Below, in pieces: positions 44,820-58,000 of a stretch of 64,000 nucleotides of DNA. This stretch comes from Canna indica. Its lineage: Eukaryota; Streptophyta; Magnoliopsida; Zingiberales; Cannaceae. Within the stretch, counting starts at the first letter, position 1, and each line of letters starts with the position of its first letter. The stretch covers positions 85,833,501 through 85,897,500 of the forward strand of contig CP136890.1 in the NCBI GenBank assembly GCA_034359265.1, written 5' to 3'. The notes under the pieces are model-generated. The model saw only the letters and a program-made list of their open reading frames with translations. It was not told where the DNA came from and did not search any database. The position numbers and the translations under genes were made by a program.

Positions 44820-46741
44820 ATGGTTGCTCGTGTTTCGCGTGTTCTCCCCCTCCCAGCCCCCCCCCCCCTAGGTCCCCCTCCGGTCCCCCCTGATCGAGGA
44901 CGCCCCTCCTCCTCTGCGATACCCTCTTCGCCTCTACCTCTCCAGGAAAGGGAGGCTTCAAGATCTGAGGAGCGATCGTCTTCTCGTCCAAGCCCTAAAG
45001 CTCCTCCCACTCCCATGTCTTGGGCCCATATCTTGCGCGAGAACCAAGCACCTATTCCAAAGGTATCCTCTACTCCCTCTGGTGAGACTTTTGCGACGAT
45101 CGTTTCTGATGTTGTCAACTTTTCTCCGGCTCAACTCCGCTTGTGGAGTGAGCTTTGGGAATACTCTCTCATTAGGAAGTTTTTTGGCAAGAATTTGCCC
45201 CTTTCAATGGTTTCTTCGTGGGCTAAGAGAACTTGGAATATGTTTGGTTTCTCGTTGGTTTTGGATCTCAAAGAAGGATTTTTTATTTTTCGGTTTTCTG
45301 ATTCCTCTTCGTCGATGGAAGTTTTACCGGGGGTCCGTATTCCCTCGTTGGTTCGGCTTTGCGATTGGTCCCGAGGAGGCCAGGCTTCAGACCTTGGTGC
45401 GAGATTTTCTCAACTACCCTCGTCTGGATTTGATTCCTAGGGCTCCCTTTGGAATTTTGGAATTTTGAATCGATCTCGGTGTTGGGGAGTTCTTTGGGTA
45501 AACTAATTGCGATTAATCCTCGATCTTTTGATTTTATCAGGGTCACTATGTTCGCGTTTGTGTTGAAATCGATCTTCGGAGCCCCCTTAAACAGGGATTA
45601 TGGGTTGGTGAATCGGGTAAAAAGTTTTTCCAGCCTCTGGCTTATGAAAATCTCCCATCGATTTGTTTCTCATGTGGTTTGATTGGGCATCGCGAGGTCG
45701 ACTGCCCATCTAAATCTGCAGCCTCGCTTGTTCCTTCGATTTCTCAGCCTGTTCTCATCCTTCGGTGGTGCCTTCGGGTCCGGTTGTTTCTTCGGCATCA
45801 CCGATGGAAGAGAATTCTGATGTTTTGTCGAACTTAAATGCGACGGTCGCGTCCCCGGCGACGCCAACGGCTAAGAATTTGGCCTCTGTTGGGCCGTGGA
45901 TTTTAGTTTCTCGTCGGAATTTTCATCGTCGTTTTCAGAAGGCCCCCGTAGCTCTTCTCGCGGGCGACCATCTTCACGTGATCGTCACGTGGGGGGAAGC
46001 GGGTTCGATCAGACCCATTTTGCATCTCGTGATCAGTCGGGAGATCCAGACTGGTATGCTGCTTTTGATGGGGATCTGGGTGAATCCACTAGCATTGAAG
46101 GCGAATCCGAGCGTATCCTCAAAGGTACTGGGGGATCTGACGTTTCGGCTATGACCCGTACTGCAGGGTGTGCCTCGGCATGTCAGTTGGCAGGCGAGGG
46201 GGTTTCCCTGTCGTGTCGGGATGTCAGGGGTCGGAACTCGCCGTTGAGTGTTGTGGAAACCAACCCCTCGTGGGCACGTGCTGGCCCTAGCACGATGTCG
46301 ACTTCCTCATCCAAAGAGGTTGTGGGACGCGTGGCGTCCATCGAGAAGCCTAAAAAATCATCAGTTGCGCCCTTCTCTGCTAGGCCGACTGGTCAATTAA
46401 AGGGTAATCCCCCATTTCTCGCCGCGAATCCCTTCGCCATGCCTTCTCTTGATCCTGCGCCTCCCTCTCGCTCTTTTGAGCAACTCACTCAAGATCTCTC
46501 CTTTGCCTTCTCCTCCCCAGCTTCTTCGGCTCTCACTCTTGCTAAATCGTCTGCTAAATCTCCTCGTCGTCCCACTAAACCTCCCAACTCCCCTCTGCTT
46601 ATTAACTATTCCCTCCCCTCCTCCACTGCGATCCCCAATAAGTGGAGGCATGCTTCTGATGAGATCAGCAATCCTTTGCCCCGTGTGGGTGATGATGCCT
46701 CCATGGAGGCAGAGAATCCTCTGGCCATTATTCCCCTATGA
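44820..46741 (+). pseudogene. LINE 2 ORF1 (DUF4283/CCHC protein, frameshifted)
   Basis: It starts MVARVSRVLPLPAPPPLG, Pro-rich, with a run of 14 C at 44856-44869 that may have changed length. SWAHILRENQAP follows, then the DUF4283-type part in shifted frames (45080-45640). The CCHC knuckle CFSCGLIGHREVDC is at about 45664-45705. A Ser/Pro-rich tail runs to LAIIPL and the stop TGA at 46739-46741. That stop overlaps the ORF2 start codon as ATGA. Confidence 0.85.
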
Positions 46742-49700
46742 ATTTCATTTCATGGAATGTTAGCGGCGCCTGGCGTCGCTCGGTAAGGGATCGGCTATTC
46801 TTTTTTATTCGCACTAATTATGTTTGCCTTATAGCCTTGCAGGAATCACATATTGATTTGCTCCGTGCTAATCGGTTGGTTAAGTCGTTCAACAGAGACT
46901 GGGATTTGGTCGCCCAACCCTCTGTTGGAGCGTCTGGTGGCCTTCTTGTTGCCTGGAACACTCAGTGTATTCAAGCTCAGGTATTATATATTCAATCGCA
47001 ATGCATAACTCTGGTGGTGGGTGTTAATAATTATGAATCATTCATGCTTTCGAATGTGTATGCTAGCACTAATCCGACTCTTCGAGTTGAATTTTTCAAA
47101 TCCTTTTATGATTCTGATTTTTCGGGCTTCCCCTGGGTTCTCCTAGGCGATTTTAATTGTATTTTAAATGCTTGTGATAAAAAAGGTGGCTTATCGTTTT
47201 CTTTGTCCCGATCGGTCCTTTCTTTTCGAGAATTTCATCATAATCTTGGTCTGGTGGATTTGGGCTTCCATGGGGTTCCTTATACTTGGTCAAATAATCA
47301 TCGTGGTAATTTAAAAATCTAAATTCGTCTTGATCGGATTTTCTGTAATGCCGCATGGATTCACTTTTTTGAGGAAGCTTCTGTTCGTCATCTTAATCGT
47401 GGTATATCGGATCATTGCCCGCTTCTATTTTCCTTTGACAAAAATTCATATCGATCCAAGTTGTTCAAATTTCAAACTTTTTGGATTGATTATCCTGAAT
47501 CTTCTGATGTGGTTCGTAATGCTTGGGGGGAGACCCCTATAGATTTATCGTCATTTCCGAAATTTTCGACTGCTTTAAGATTCACTAGAAAAGCCCTCTC
47601 TGTGTGGAATAAACATTCTTTGGGTGTGCTTAAAATTTCTCTTGATGATAGTGTTGTAGCTATTTCTACGCTTGAGAAGCTTGATGCGAATTCGGGTCTA
47701 AACTCTGATGATGAAAATAATCTTAGAGCTCTCAATAATAAGGCCACTGCTTTAAGGAGACAAATCTCCCTAAAGTGGTGGGCTAAAGCTAAAAGTAATT
47801 GGATTAAGGATGGTGATAGTAACTCAGCATATTTTCATCGTATAGCTTGCATAAGAAGAAGGAAAAATAAAATTTATAAAATTAATTCTGCTTTGGGCTT
47901 CTCGTTAATCACGGATGATGAAATTCTGGAAGCTTTCTCTGATTTTTATATGGGTCTGTGGTTGGATACTTCCCATTCTTTTGTTGATATCTCTCGGGAT
48001 TTAGTGGTTAATGTGATTGATAATGCCAATCTTACTGAAATTATTTGCCCTTTCTCTGTGTTGGAAGTCACTAATGTGGTTAAGGCCATGCCCAATGGCA
48101 AAAGCCCTGGGCTTGATGGATTCACTAGCAAATTCTATAAGCATTATTGGCCCATTATTGCTTCTGATTTCATGTTGTCTTGAAAATTTTTATAATAATT
48201 TTTATTTACCAACCGATTGGAATAAAACCATTTTGAGTTTTTTCTCCAAGTGTCTCAATCCATCTTGTGTTAAAGATTATCGTCCCATTGTTTTATGCAA
48301 TTTAAGTTATAGAATCTTAGCTAAACTCTTAGCCAATCGAATTCAATCTGTTGTTCCTAAGTTGGTGGCCAAAAACCAATCGGCTTTTATTAAGGGTAGG
48401 TCTATCCATGATAATATCCTGATTGCCCAAGAAATTGCTCATTCCATGTATGGCTCCAAGAGCAAAAATCCCTTTGGTTATGATCAAAATTGACCTGGAG
48501 AAGGCTTATGATAAAGTTTCCTGGGCTGCTATCATTGCTATGCTCATGGCTTATAAATTTCCTGATAAATTTGTTGGATGGATTAAGGTTTGCATTTCTT
48601 ATGTTAGCTTTGCATGTTTGGTTAATGGTCGTTTATCTTCAATCTTTCATTCTAATAGGGGTATCCGTCAAGGGGATCCTTTTTCCCCTTATTTGTTTTA
48701 ACTACCCAAGTGTTGACTTGCCTAATTGATAAAGTTGTCCAAGCTGGCAAGCTTACTCCATTCAAAATTAGAAATGCTGCCCCTGTTAGTCATTTGCTTT
48801 TTGCTGATGATATCCTTCTTACGTTTAGAGCTAATCCCAAGAGTTTAGAGTCCGTCAAAAAAAATTTCAAGGATTTTGAACAATTTATTGGTCTTTCTGT
48901 AAACTTTGAGAAATCTTCAATTTTTTACCCTAAATTTACTTCTAGGGATTGCATTGCTCATATTAGTAGTGTCATGAATATTCGAGCCGGTTCCTTTCCC
49001 TTTAAGTACTTAGGTACTCAAATCTCCCCTAGAAGGCCTCCTGATCAGATTCAAAAGCATTTGGTTGATTCCACTAATGCTAAGTTATCCACTTGGCAAG
49101 CTAAGTTTTTATTCCAAGCGGGTAGACTAGTTCTCATCAAATCGGTTCTTAGCTCAATGCCTCTCCATTCTCTTGTGGTCACTTGGGCCTCTTCTTCAAC
49201 CATTGATAAAATTAAGATGTATATGAGAAAATTTCTCTGGTTGGGTAAAGGGGATAAGAAAGGGTTTCATCTTGTTAATTGGGATGTGGTTATCTTACCC
49301 AAAGAGCTTGGTGGCCTTGGCATTCATGACCTTCATAATAAATGCATATCTCTTCGAGCTAAACGCGTTCAATTTTATTTAAATAAATGCCCTTTTATCT
49401 TGAATGATCTCGTTTTTGCTCAGTATAAAGACTAGCGGCTTTTTAATTGCTATGATGCCAACTGCTCATGGAGTTGAAAACTATTTCGAAATGCATTTAA
49501 TGAATTTCGCCCTGGTTTTTTCAAAATTATTAATTCGGGTGTTAACACATCGATCATGTTGGACTCTTGGCTTGGTGATTTGCCCCTAATTCTTAAGCCA
49601 TCATACGTGGCTTGGTTGATAGCCTGATTTTAAATCAGGAATGGAATGCGGATATGTGCAGCACTTTATTCGGTTCGGTGCTAGGGGAATTCATTTGCAA

Positions 49701-50720
49701 GATTCGGTTGCCTTTACAGCCCGATGAGGATAGGTATATTTGGAAAGATAGTTAGGGGGTAATGTTACCGCCAAATTAGCTTTTAGGTTTCTAAGATGTC
49801 ATAATCAGCGTGAGTTGGCAACTCCTATTTCTTGGAAACACCTTTGGAAATTAAAACTAGCCAGCTTTTAGGTTACTAGTTTCTGTTGAAAAGTTTTCCA
49901 TAAAAAATGCCTACTAGATCTAGGCTTCTCCACCTTGGCATCTCTACCCCGATCTCATGTCCTATGTGCAACATTTGTCCTGAAACCTATGACCATTTGT
50001 TTTTTGCTTGTGATTATACTCGCACAGTTTGGAATTTTATTTCGGTTAAAACTGGTTTGTTTCTTACCAATCACCAGAACTGGTTATCGGGTGAGTGGCT
50101 AGGCAATCCTACTAGATCGAACCGCAATACGGAATTCTTTAATACCCTCATTGCTTACTCATGTTGGTTCTTCTGGTATGCTAGAAACCTTAAGCTCAAT
50201 GAGGCTACGCAGCTTACCCCAGTTCCTAATGAATAAAATATTAAGCTTCACCAATAGCTATTGGTTAAGCTCCCCTCCTGACGGCGATAGTTCAGCTAAT
50301 CGATCCTTAGTCAAATGGATTCCTCCTTCACCGAATTATCTCAAAATTAATTATGATGCTTCGCTATCTGATTGTGCAGGGGGTCTGGGTATTATTGTTA
50401 GAGATTCGAATGGATCATGTCTTGGTGTGATTGGCATAAATCGGAGGGCTGATAGTATCCTTATCTTGGAAGCTCTGGCAGCATGGGAGGCTCTGAAATT
50501 AGCCTCGGAAAGAGATTTGCAAAGTTTTGTTTTAGAATCCGATTCAAAAATTTTGATTGATGTTGTCTGTAATCATATTAATCCTGCATGGATGATTAGT
50601 ATTATTGTAAAAGACATCCAATTTTTTATGAGAACTTGTAATTGTGAAAGCTTTTCATTTTGTTTAGGAGAAGAAAACAAAACTGCCTATTGGGCAGCAA
50701 ATAGAGCCATGAGAGAGTGA
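46738..50720 (+). pseudogene. LINE 2 ORF2: endonuclease, reverse transcriptase, RNase H (broken)
   Basis: It starts MNFISWNVSGAWRR. Endonuclease: LQESHID (about 46840), LLGDFNCIL (47140), TAA at 47320, SDHCPLL (47409). The reverse transcriptase has NGKSPGLDGF (48094), a stop near 48181 with a frameshift, NLSYRILAKLLANR (48299), IKIDLEKAYD (48485), GIRQGDPFSPY (48661), a further stop and frameshift, and the catalytic FADD (48798-48809). The zf-RVT region (TRSRLLHLGI...CPMC) begins near 49910. RNase H at 50335-50720 has NYDASL, ILEALAAWEAL, LESDSK and AYWAANRA. The TGA at 50718 may be a mutation: the first LINE reads on to an equivalent of the TAA near 50810. Confidence 0.88.
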
Positions 50721-50845
50721 GATTTTGTAATCTAGTCATCTTCCCGTTCTCCTGATCTCGAGGACATCTTGTATGGTGATTATTTTTGCTCTGGCTCTGC
50801 CGAGCTTTAATTAATGCAATGTCTATTTCGGTAAAAAAAAATAAA

Positions 50846-50862
50846 ATAAAGATATGATGTAG
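50846..50862. repeat. Right target-site duplication of the second LINE
   Basis: ATAAAGATATGATGTAG, matching 44778-44794. Confidence 0.9.
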
Positions 50863-52049
50863 TGAGCTTCACCGAAACTGCAATGATAATGGCTTTAGAT
50901 GATCCAAGTTTGACCATGATACCGAGCGAGACCTAAGCTTGAGCAAAGACTTGGGTAGACAGTCACGATATTTCACCTAGATCATCTAAAAAATATAATA
51001 AGTTGAATAGCATTTCATTAAGGTGGGTGATTTTGTTTGATCCGGCCAGTTCAAACGGGACACTGGAAAACTTGTGGTTCAATCTAATTTTTTGATATGA
51101 AACAATCTAAAACGAACCGGATAGCCCAGTTTTTTTTGGTCCAACTGGCTGTCAAAACCAGTTTCAGAAACTATGTTCGAACGGTTGGGCCTGCTGAGGA
51201 TTGCACAATGTTACAATAAAATCGCTAGATTCATTGACTTCAACGGCTGATATACATTTCTCAGTCGCTAATTCAACACACACACAAAAACAGAAACTTT
51301 CCACAATTTTGGCTCGTCCTCCCAGTTCCTCAAGGTGAAAATAGGATTGAATTTTCACTCATTTTACAGCGCCACGGACCAGACATCAATTTGCAATAGC
51401 TGCAGAAGACCGTCGTGTTGCCATATGGTAACTACAGTTTCTATCGTACAGTACCACATTAGCCTTGGAAGATTATGCTGGGGCCTTTTGCAATGAAAGG
51501 ATGAGTTGCCGCAAATTTACTGTCAAAGACAAGGATTTAACAAGATAATCCGTTTTGATTGACAGTCTACAACGGAGCAAAAAGAAGTGTTAGAATCAAT
51601 TGAGAATGCAACTTTCAAGATGCAAAAGAATGATACCGGTACAATACAAGGGCAGGAAAAAAAACTCTTAAGGAAAAAGAGAGAAAACACGGGAGCCTTT
51701 TCTGTTACACTGTCACTGGGCCATAAAAAAGTTTGGATATAACTACAGTCATGTAAAGATGAAACTAAAAATTTACTAGTATTGCACCAAAAATTTGAAC
51801 AAGGCTGTGAAGACAGCTAGTACCTAAATTTAACAACTTCCATGAGAAAATAGCAGTGCTACAATAGAATTATATTCTCATACTTGAACAACTCACAATT
51901 TGCAAGATTCTTCAGTATTCAAACTAAATAATTCTCTCGTCATTCCTTCACATTATATAGTGTACACTGATTCAATGAGTTAAAAAACTATTTTAAGTCG
52001 TCTAAAAGGCTATACCATACCATATTCTGTGGAGGGTGCATTTCCAGTG
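50863..52049 (-). other. 3' flank and probable 3' UTR of the TITAN-like gene
   Basis: No other coding region is recognised. The UTR and polyadenylation site of the minus-strand gene at 52050-61562 should lie here. I could not fix the exact end. Confidence 0.45.
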
Positions 52050-55000
52050 CTATAATGGATTACTGTTTTCTTTGACATGAGCATTATCTCCACCATCCTC
52101 GCTTGAACCTATACGCTGTGAGAAAATAGATGTGTATAACTTGAAGCCATAGAGAACAGAAGCAAGAATAGAAAGATGTAAGCAACACTATATGACCATG
52201 AAGCTGAGATTAAAAAGAAATTATGTTCACAATATTTGCCTTAGAAATTGCATTGAGAACATAATCAGCTAAAACAAAGCTCAAAAATTCATTACTTTAT
52301 TATCACAAGAAATCTTATCTACATGCTTTTCATAAGTTCATTCACAATTAATAACCAAACAAGAATCACAAACCTAATATTAATATTCTAGCACAAGGAA
52401 AAGGTAAAATGACACCAAAACACCAACCCTTTTGGTTAAGCTATCAATATCATGATCACCAAGATGTATAGTGTTATATATCACATTCCGTTACCTTGTT
52501 GTAGTGGCACCACAATCTCAAGCTAAAGTTCTTTACGATAAAGGTGGTGCTCCCACCTCTCATAGGCCTATATCTCATAAAGTACAGTGTGAATATTAAA
52601 TATGATATTAAACGAAACATTGTTGACATAGATAACATAACAGATCTCTAATCCCAGTTGCATCAGCAACTTCCATCTTTAAAACCCTTTAGAAATATAA
52701 ATCACCTGGAAAAGACAAAAAGGCCAAAGAGGAAAATCTTGCACTTCATATCAGGCAAGATTAAATAGAAAAAATTGCAGCCAAATTTCATATCACTATG
52801 TCAAATATACACTGCGCAGGGATAACGGGGTCAAGCTATATGGAGCTATATTTCATATACTTGTATTAGGGGTATATTTGTACTTGTACTTTTTACAACC
52901 CTTAGCTGCCTTATTTGGATATATACAAAAGAGGTGGCGGTTCGTATTTTGTACTTTTTGACAAATGGTGGAGGCATCTCTATGTGGCTGTGGATGTAGA
53001 CAACTCTTGCTGAGCCATGTAACTTCTTTGTATCATTACTTTTTCTGCTCGTTGTTTGCTTTTATGCTGTGTGTGCTAGGTCTTCTTACTCTAACAGTAA
53101 TTCCTCATAGAATATGTATCTGCCTAAATTCTGAATTATGAACATATCATATAGATAAGGACACAAGAAGCTTAGTATGAATTAAGATACTATGAACTAT
53201 TACAGTTTTAGCCCATACAAAAGCATAGTATCGTAAGAGGATCCACTATTTATATTGTCCATTTGATATTAGAAAAACACAATTATATAGTTCGGAAAGC
53301 ATCTGGAGCTGAAACAGTTTCCTGGATATGGACATGAGCTACCACTCAGAACTAAATCCCTTTTTATTTGGTAAAAAAATCTTTGACATCCCAAATTTCA
53401 AATATTTCATGGAAACACTTCAAAAGCTTAGCAATTTCATCAAGCACTATAACATCCCACACAGGTCATACTGACAAGTAACTCAATGATTAAAAAAATA
53501 ATGCTTGAGGTCACACAGTTAAAGTTAAATAGATCCTAGGTACTTTGAAATAGAAAATCTTATGTAAGGTCGATGAATTGTTAAAAATATTAAATGCAAA
53601 AGAAGAGTATTGTTCATTTCAAAAGGATAACATAAGAAAAACATATATTGCATGTGACCAAAAAAAGCATCTTGGAAAAGCAATTCAATAGAAAATTATA
53701 ATACCAGTCATGGTATGAGTATACTGATACCAATCTTTGCTCGAACCAGTATAGGACCAGTATTATAGTATACAAGATAGCAAGATGGTACGATACGGTA
53801 AATACAAGATGGTACCAACCAATTTTGAACTAACTACCCCCTGATTCATTCTCAAAAAGCCTATTTGGATGTTGACTTACAAAAGCAAAGTAGTTTATAC
53901 CTTATTGGGCGAATATTTGATTAAAATCGTATAGAAACTAAAATAAATAGCTTACATTTCTTAAAAACAACTTACATAAAAGAAGTTCTTAGTCATAATA
54001 GTGTTCCACCGTCATGCTTGGATGAGTGAGTTGAGATAGATTGAGAGTAAATTAGAGAATTTGGAGATAGTTAAAGAGAGTTGGAGAGGATAAAAGAGTG
54101 TACTGATGTGAGATAAATTGAGGAGTTAAATAGCCTCCAAAGTCCAAACAACTAAAAGAAACAGCTAGAAATATGCCTATTGGTACTTTATATGGGGCAG
54201 TACACCCAATATAATCTAGTACAACCTAAAAGGGTGAAGCCAAATAGCCAATCATACTGATAGCCTGATAGGTAATGGTATGTGTTGTTTGATAGGTCAC
54301 CATTTAAAGCCTGACAGCTAGAGGTTTTATGTATGTACTGCGTGAACAGAAACAGGGTGGACCAACCCAAATCAGCAGTCTAGGCATGTTTTTATTGAGC
54401 CATGGATTTAAGCATGTAGAATAATCAAGCCTAACACAGTAGCCAACATGGTTGTATTACATAAAGGTAAAAAGGCAATGTTATAATTGACTAAGATATT
54501 AGAGATTTTATCAACCAATGAGCAAATAACAAACTCCCAGTCAATAGAAAAATAGATAAGAAAATCATGGAATAGTCCAAACTGCAGCAGTCAGCTATAC
54601 TACCATCCGTTTGCTTATATAGGGCTGAATCATAGATGAAAACTGTGTATGGCTCTCGGTATCAGAAAATTTCCTCTTTTCCATTTCAAATTCTTTTCGA
54701 GATTCCTTCCTGGTACCTGCTTGCCACACTCTACCAAAATTAGGAAGCCAGTTAGCATCACAGATCTTTGGAACAATCTCTCCTCTCTTCTCCAGATCAA
54801 GTTCAGCTCTTCTTTTTTCTGCCCATGCTGCTCCTACACGCTTTGGATTCAGCTTTCTGGACTTCTTGATGTTGCATGAAGACACAGATAGACCATTCAT
54901 ATATGGAGCTTTATTTGTTACATTCATATCCTTTTCTTCTATCTCTAACCAAGGAGGTGGAGCACCAGTATGAACATTTGCTTGACAGACTTCAGAAGGC

Positions 55001-58000
55001 AAAAATATTGGAGTGGAGTGAGATGAATTGATCAAAGTAAGAAATGTTTATTTGGATTTTTTTCAATAACAAATACATTTAGGGAAATGAAAATTCTGAG
55101 ATAAGAAGTACCTTGGTTGGAATCCCCACTAGAACCAATTCTTGGATCCTGATTTTTTTTAAAGAAAAAGAAAAATCAATATTTACTGCATATACATTTG
55201 GTTTGCAGGCATGAAAGTAAGGGCAGAAACTCAGCAATTATAACGCAGATTAGAAGAACAAGTTGCAGTATCTCATTGATTTATAAAAATGCAAGTAAAA
55301 AGAAATTGTAAACAATACCTCAAAAACACGAAATAGGAACAAGAGTATTAGATGGATATACTGCAAAAATTAAGATTACCATCTCATTTTAAGTCAATTA
55401 GAAACTCTATAAAAGAACTCTATGAACGAATAAAGGGAATGAAACAAGGAATTGCCATTCAGAAAGTGATACCAGCTCAGAATGAAATGTTTGAAAAGAT
55501 ACACCTGGGTTTTGAAAATGGGGAAAGATGAATGTTAAGAGTGGACTACATCATACCAAACTTTTCAACATTTTGCTTTGCACCTCGTTTTAGCAGTGCC
55601 TAACTTTCTCTGATATCTTTAATGTTCCCAACCTATACTTAAGCCTAACCCACTCCCTATGGCTTGTTTCCAAAATGGAAAAATGAATGTAAGTGATCAA
55701 TCCAGGTAAAAACAGGTTACTGAAAAAACTTAAGTTCAAATAAAATAATGAAAAAGATTTAAGGCTGACTTGACAGCTTCAACTGGAAAGAGATCATCCC
55801 GTACTATCAAAAAAACCTCAAACAACTTTGAAGTGATAATGCCCTATCACATAAGGTCAAGTGTATTTTTTGCATTTTATGTAACTTTGGCAAAACAAGC
55901 AACTAATTTTGTAACGAACTACTGCCATTAAGTCAATGGAAGATATGAAGTGTTAGCTAAATACAACTACAGTGTAATACATAATTTTGAATTTTCAGAA
56001 GTCAATATTTAAGCATGACAAAGGTATTAACATGTTTTCTTTGTAATTAACCAAACAAGGAAATAAAAATAGCATCAATTACCCATAAGATAGATAAAAG
56101 TTTGATGGAACAACACAAAACTAAAACCAAGGATTAAAATTTTGGCAAAAGATTTGTCTGTTACAGGTGTCGAATAGGCAAAAGATTGATTAATGGAATA
56201 GGCCAATAGGGGTTACCATCAATTTGTCTGTTACCACGCACGGATTGGTACTCCTCTAGTGGCAAATTTTCTGTTAGCTTTTGGAGATGGTTCCAATAGA
56301 AAAGTAATATTTAGTTTAGCCTTTTTTTGTTTTTATGGTTGTTTATGGGTTAAGGTCCTTTCACCTCTCAAATCCTAACCATTTCAATCTTTCTGCCTCT
56401 TACCTTCAAATTCCCTGGAACTCTCATAAGCCCCCCTATACTTTCTTCTGCAAAGCTCTCTTATTGTATTTCCACGGTAATACTCATAAGTTTCTTAATG
56501 TTGCCACATATCTAATATTAGCTTGACATGTATTGAGCAATATATGCATAATTATCCCGGATAAGATCTAATTATTAGGAAGCTAATTGATCAATAAAGG
56601 CTAAATTAGCCAATATTTTGGTATATAAAGCCCTTTAAGTGGAGACTCATCAGGAAAAGATATATCTTAATCGTAATCTGTTCCACAGCTTCAATTCAAG
56701 ATACAATAACTATGGTTCTCATGCAACCCCTACAGACCAACAAGGTGAGATATATTAATTCATTTTCAACAAGGTTTAAAACTTTGTACCAATTTGGCCG
56801 AATCAATATGGTTCCATACAAAAGAAATTGCAGAGTTATTCTCAGCATAATTTTCCCTAATCTTTGCCATAAAACCTAATTTGCATGTTTTACTCACAAA
56901 AATAATTTGGAATGTGAATTAATACACCACAAACTCGACGAACTTTAATAAATAACTTACTGTTATAAAATTCAAATACTAAATTTAGAATTAATAACAA
57001 TACTAGTATAAACAAGTTCAAGAGTTGCAACATAACATAACCATGGTTTAAAATCTCGGTACCGGTACCGGTACCGGTTTCGGTCGCCGGCCGGTACCGG
57101 TACCAGTTTCGGTCACCGGCCGGTACCGGTATATACCGGTACCGTACCGTACCGACACATGGTACGGACCGGTATGAAAAGGCATACCGGCCGGGTTTTT
57201 TTTTTTTTTTTCGTGACATACCGCCATATACCGCCATATACCGCCCGGTATACACAATATACCCGGTTTTTTCAAATACCGGGTATATCGTATACCGGAA
57301 ACCTAAAAAACCGGTAAATACCGGACTTACCGTACCGTACCGACCGAGATTTTAAACCATAAACATAACTACTAAATATTTCCAGTTCCACATTAATAGT
57401 CCAAAAGAATTAAAATTAGTATGCATCATTAATGAGGGGCTCCTACTCATAAATGACCAATCATGCCGTAGTATTATATTTTGGCAGCATGCTTGAAAAC
57501 TGAAAAGTTAGTTGAGATAGATTGAGATAGAGTTGGATAGAGTTCTAGAATGTTTGAGTTTTTGAGAGTTTGGACAGAAGTAGAGAAGAAACAAGATGTT
57601 TGCATAGCTTGAGAAATTTATTGAGAAAATTAACTGTTGGGCCTATACCTTGCAGTACAAGGACAGAACAACTGCACAAACTATACCAAGCAGCACACTC
57701 CATTACAAGCCTTGTACCACCTGATGCACTCTATACTGGCAAAACCTACATGTACTCACATTGGTTTCTTAAAAATTGATAATTACCGATTATACCACCC
57801 ATTATGATATTTTAAACCATGATCTTCAATCATTAGATCATATCGTGATCTTCAATAATTAGATCACTGATATTATATAATTACTTGGAAACTTGTTGGC
57901 TTTGAAGTACCATGTGTAATTTTAACAGAGAGTTTGCATAAATGCATCATATATTTCCAAATGGTCTTTTTGACTTCAATAATTCCTTAATATAGGTGGC

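Larger units (their letters stand above)
44795..50845 (+). mobile_element. Second L1-type LINE (plus strand), full length
   Basis: About 6.05 kb, bounded by a target-site duplication, with a short 5' leader (GGACTTTGTGTGGG...). ORF1 starts at 44820 and ORF2 at 46738. The 3' end is TTTCGGTAAAAAAAAATAAAATAAA. It is the same family as the minus-strand LINE: matching endonuclease, reverse transcriptase, RNase H and C-terminal residues (…SPDLEDIL versus …PPDLDAIL), and a similar GGTAAAAA tail. Multiple frameshifts disable it. Confidence 0.92.
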
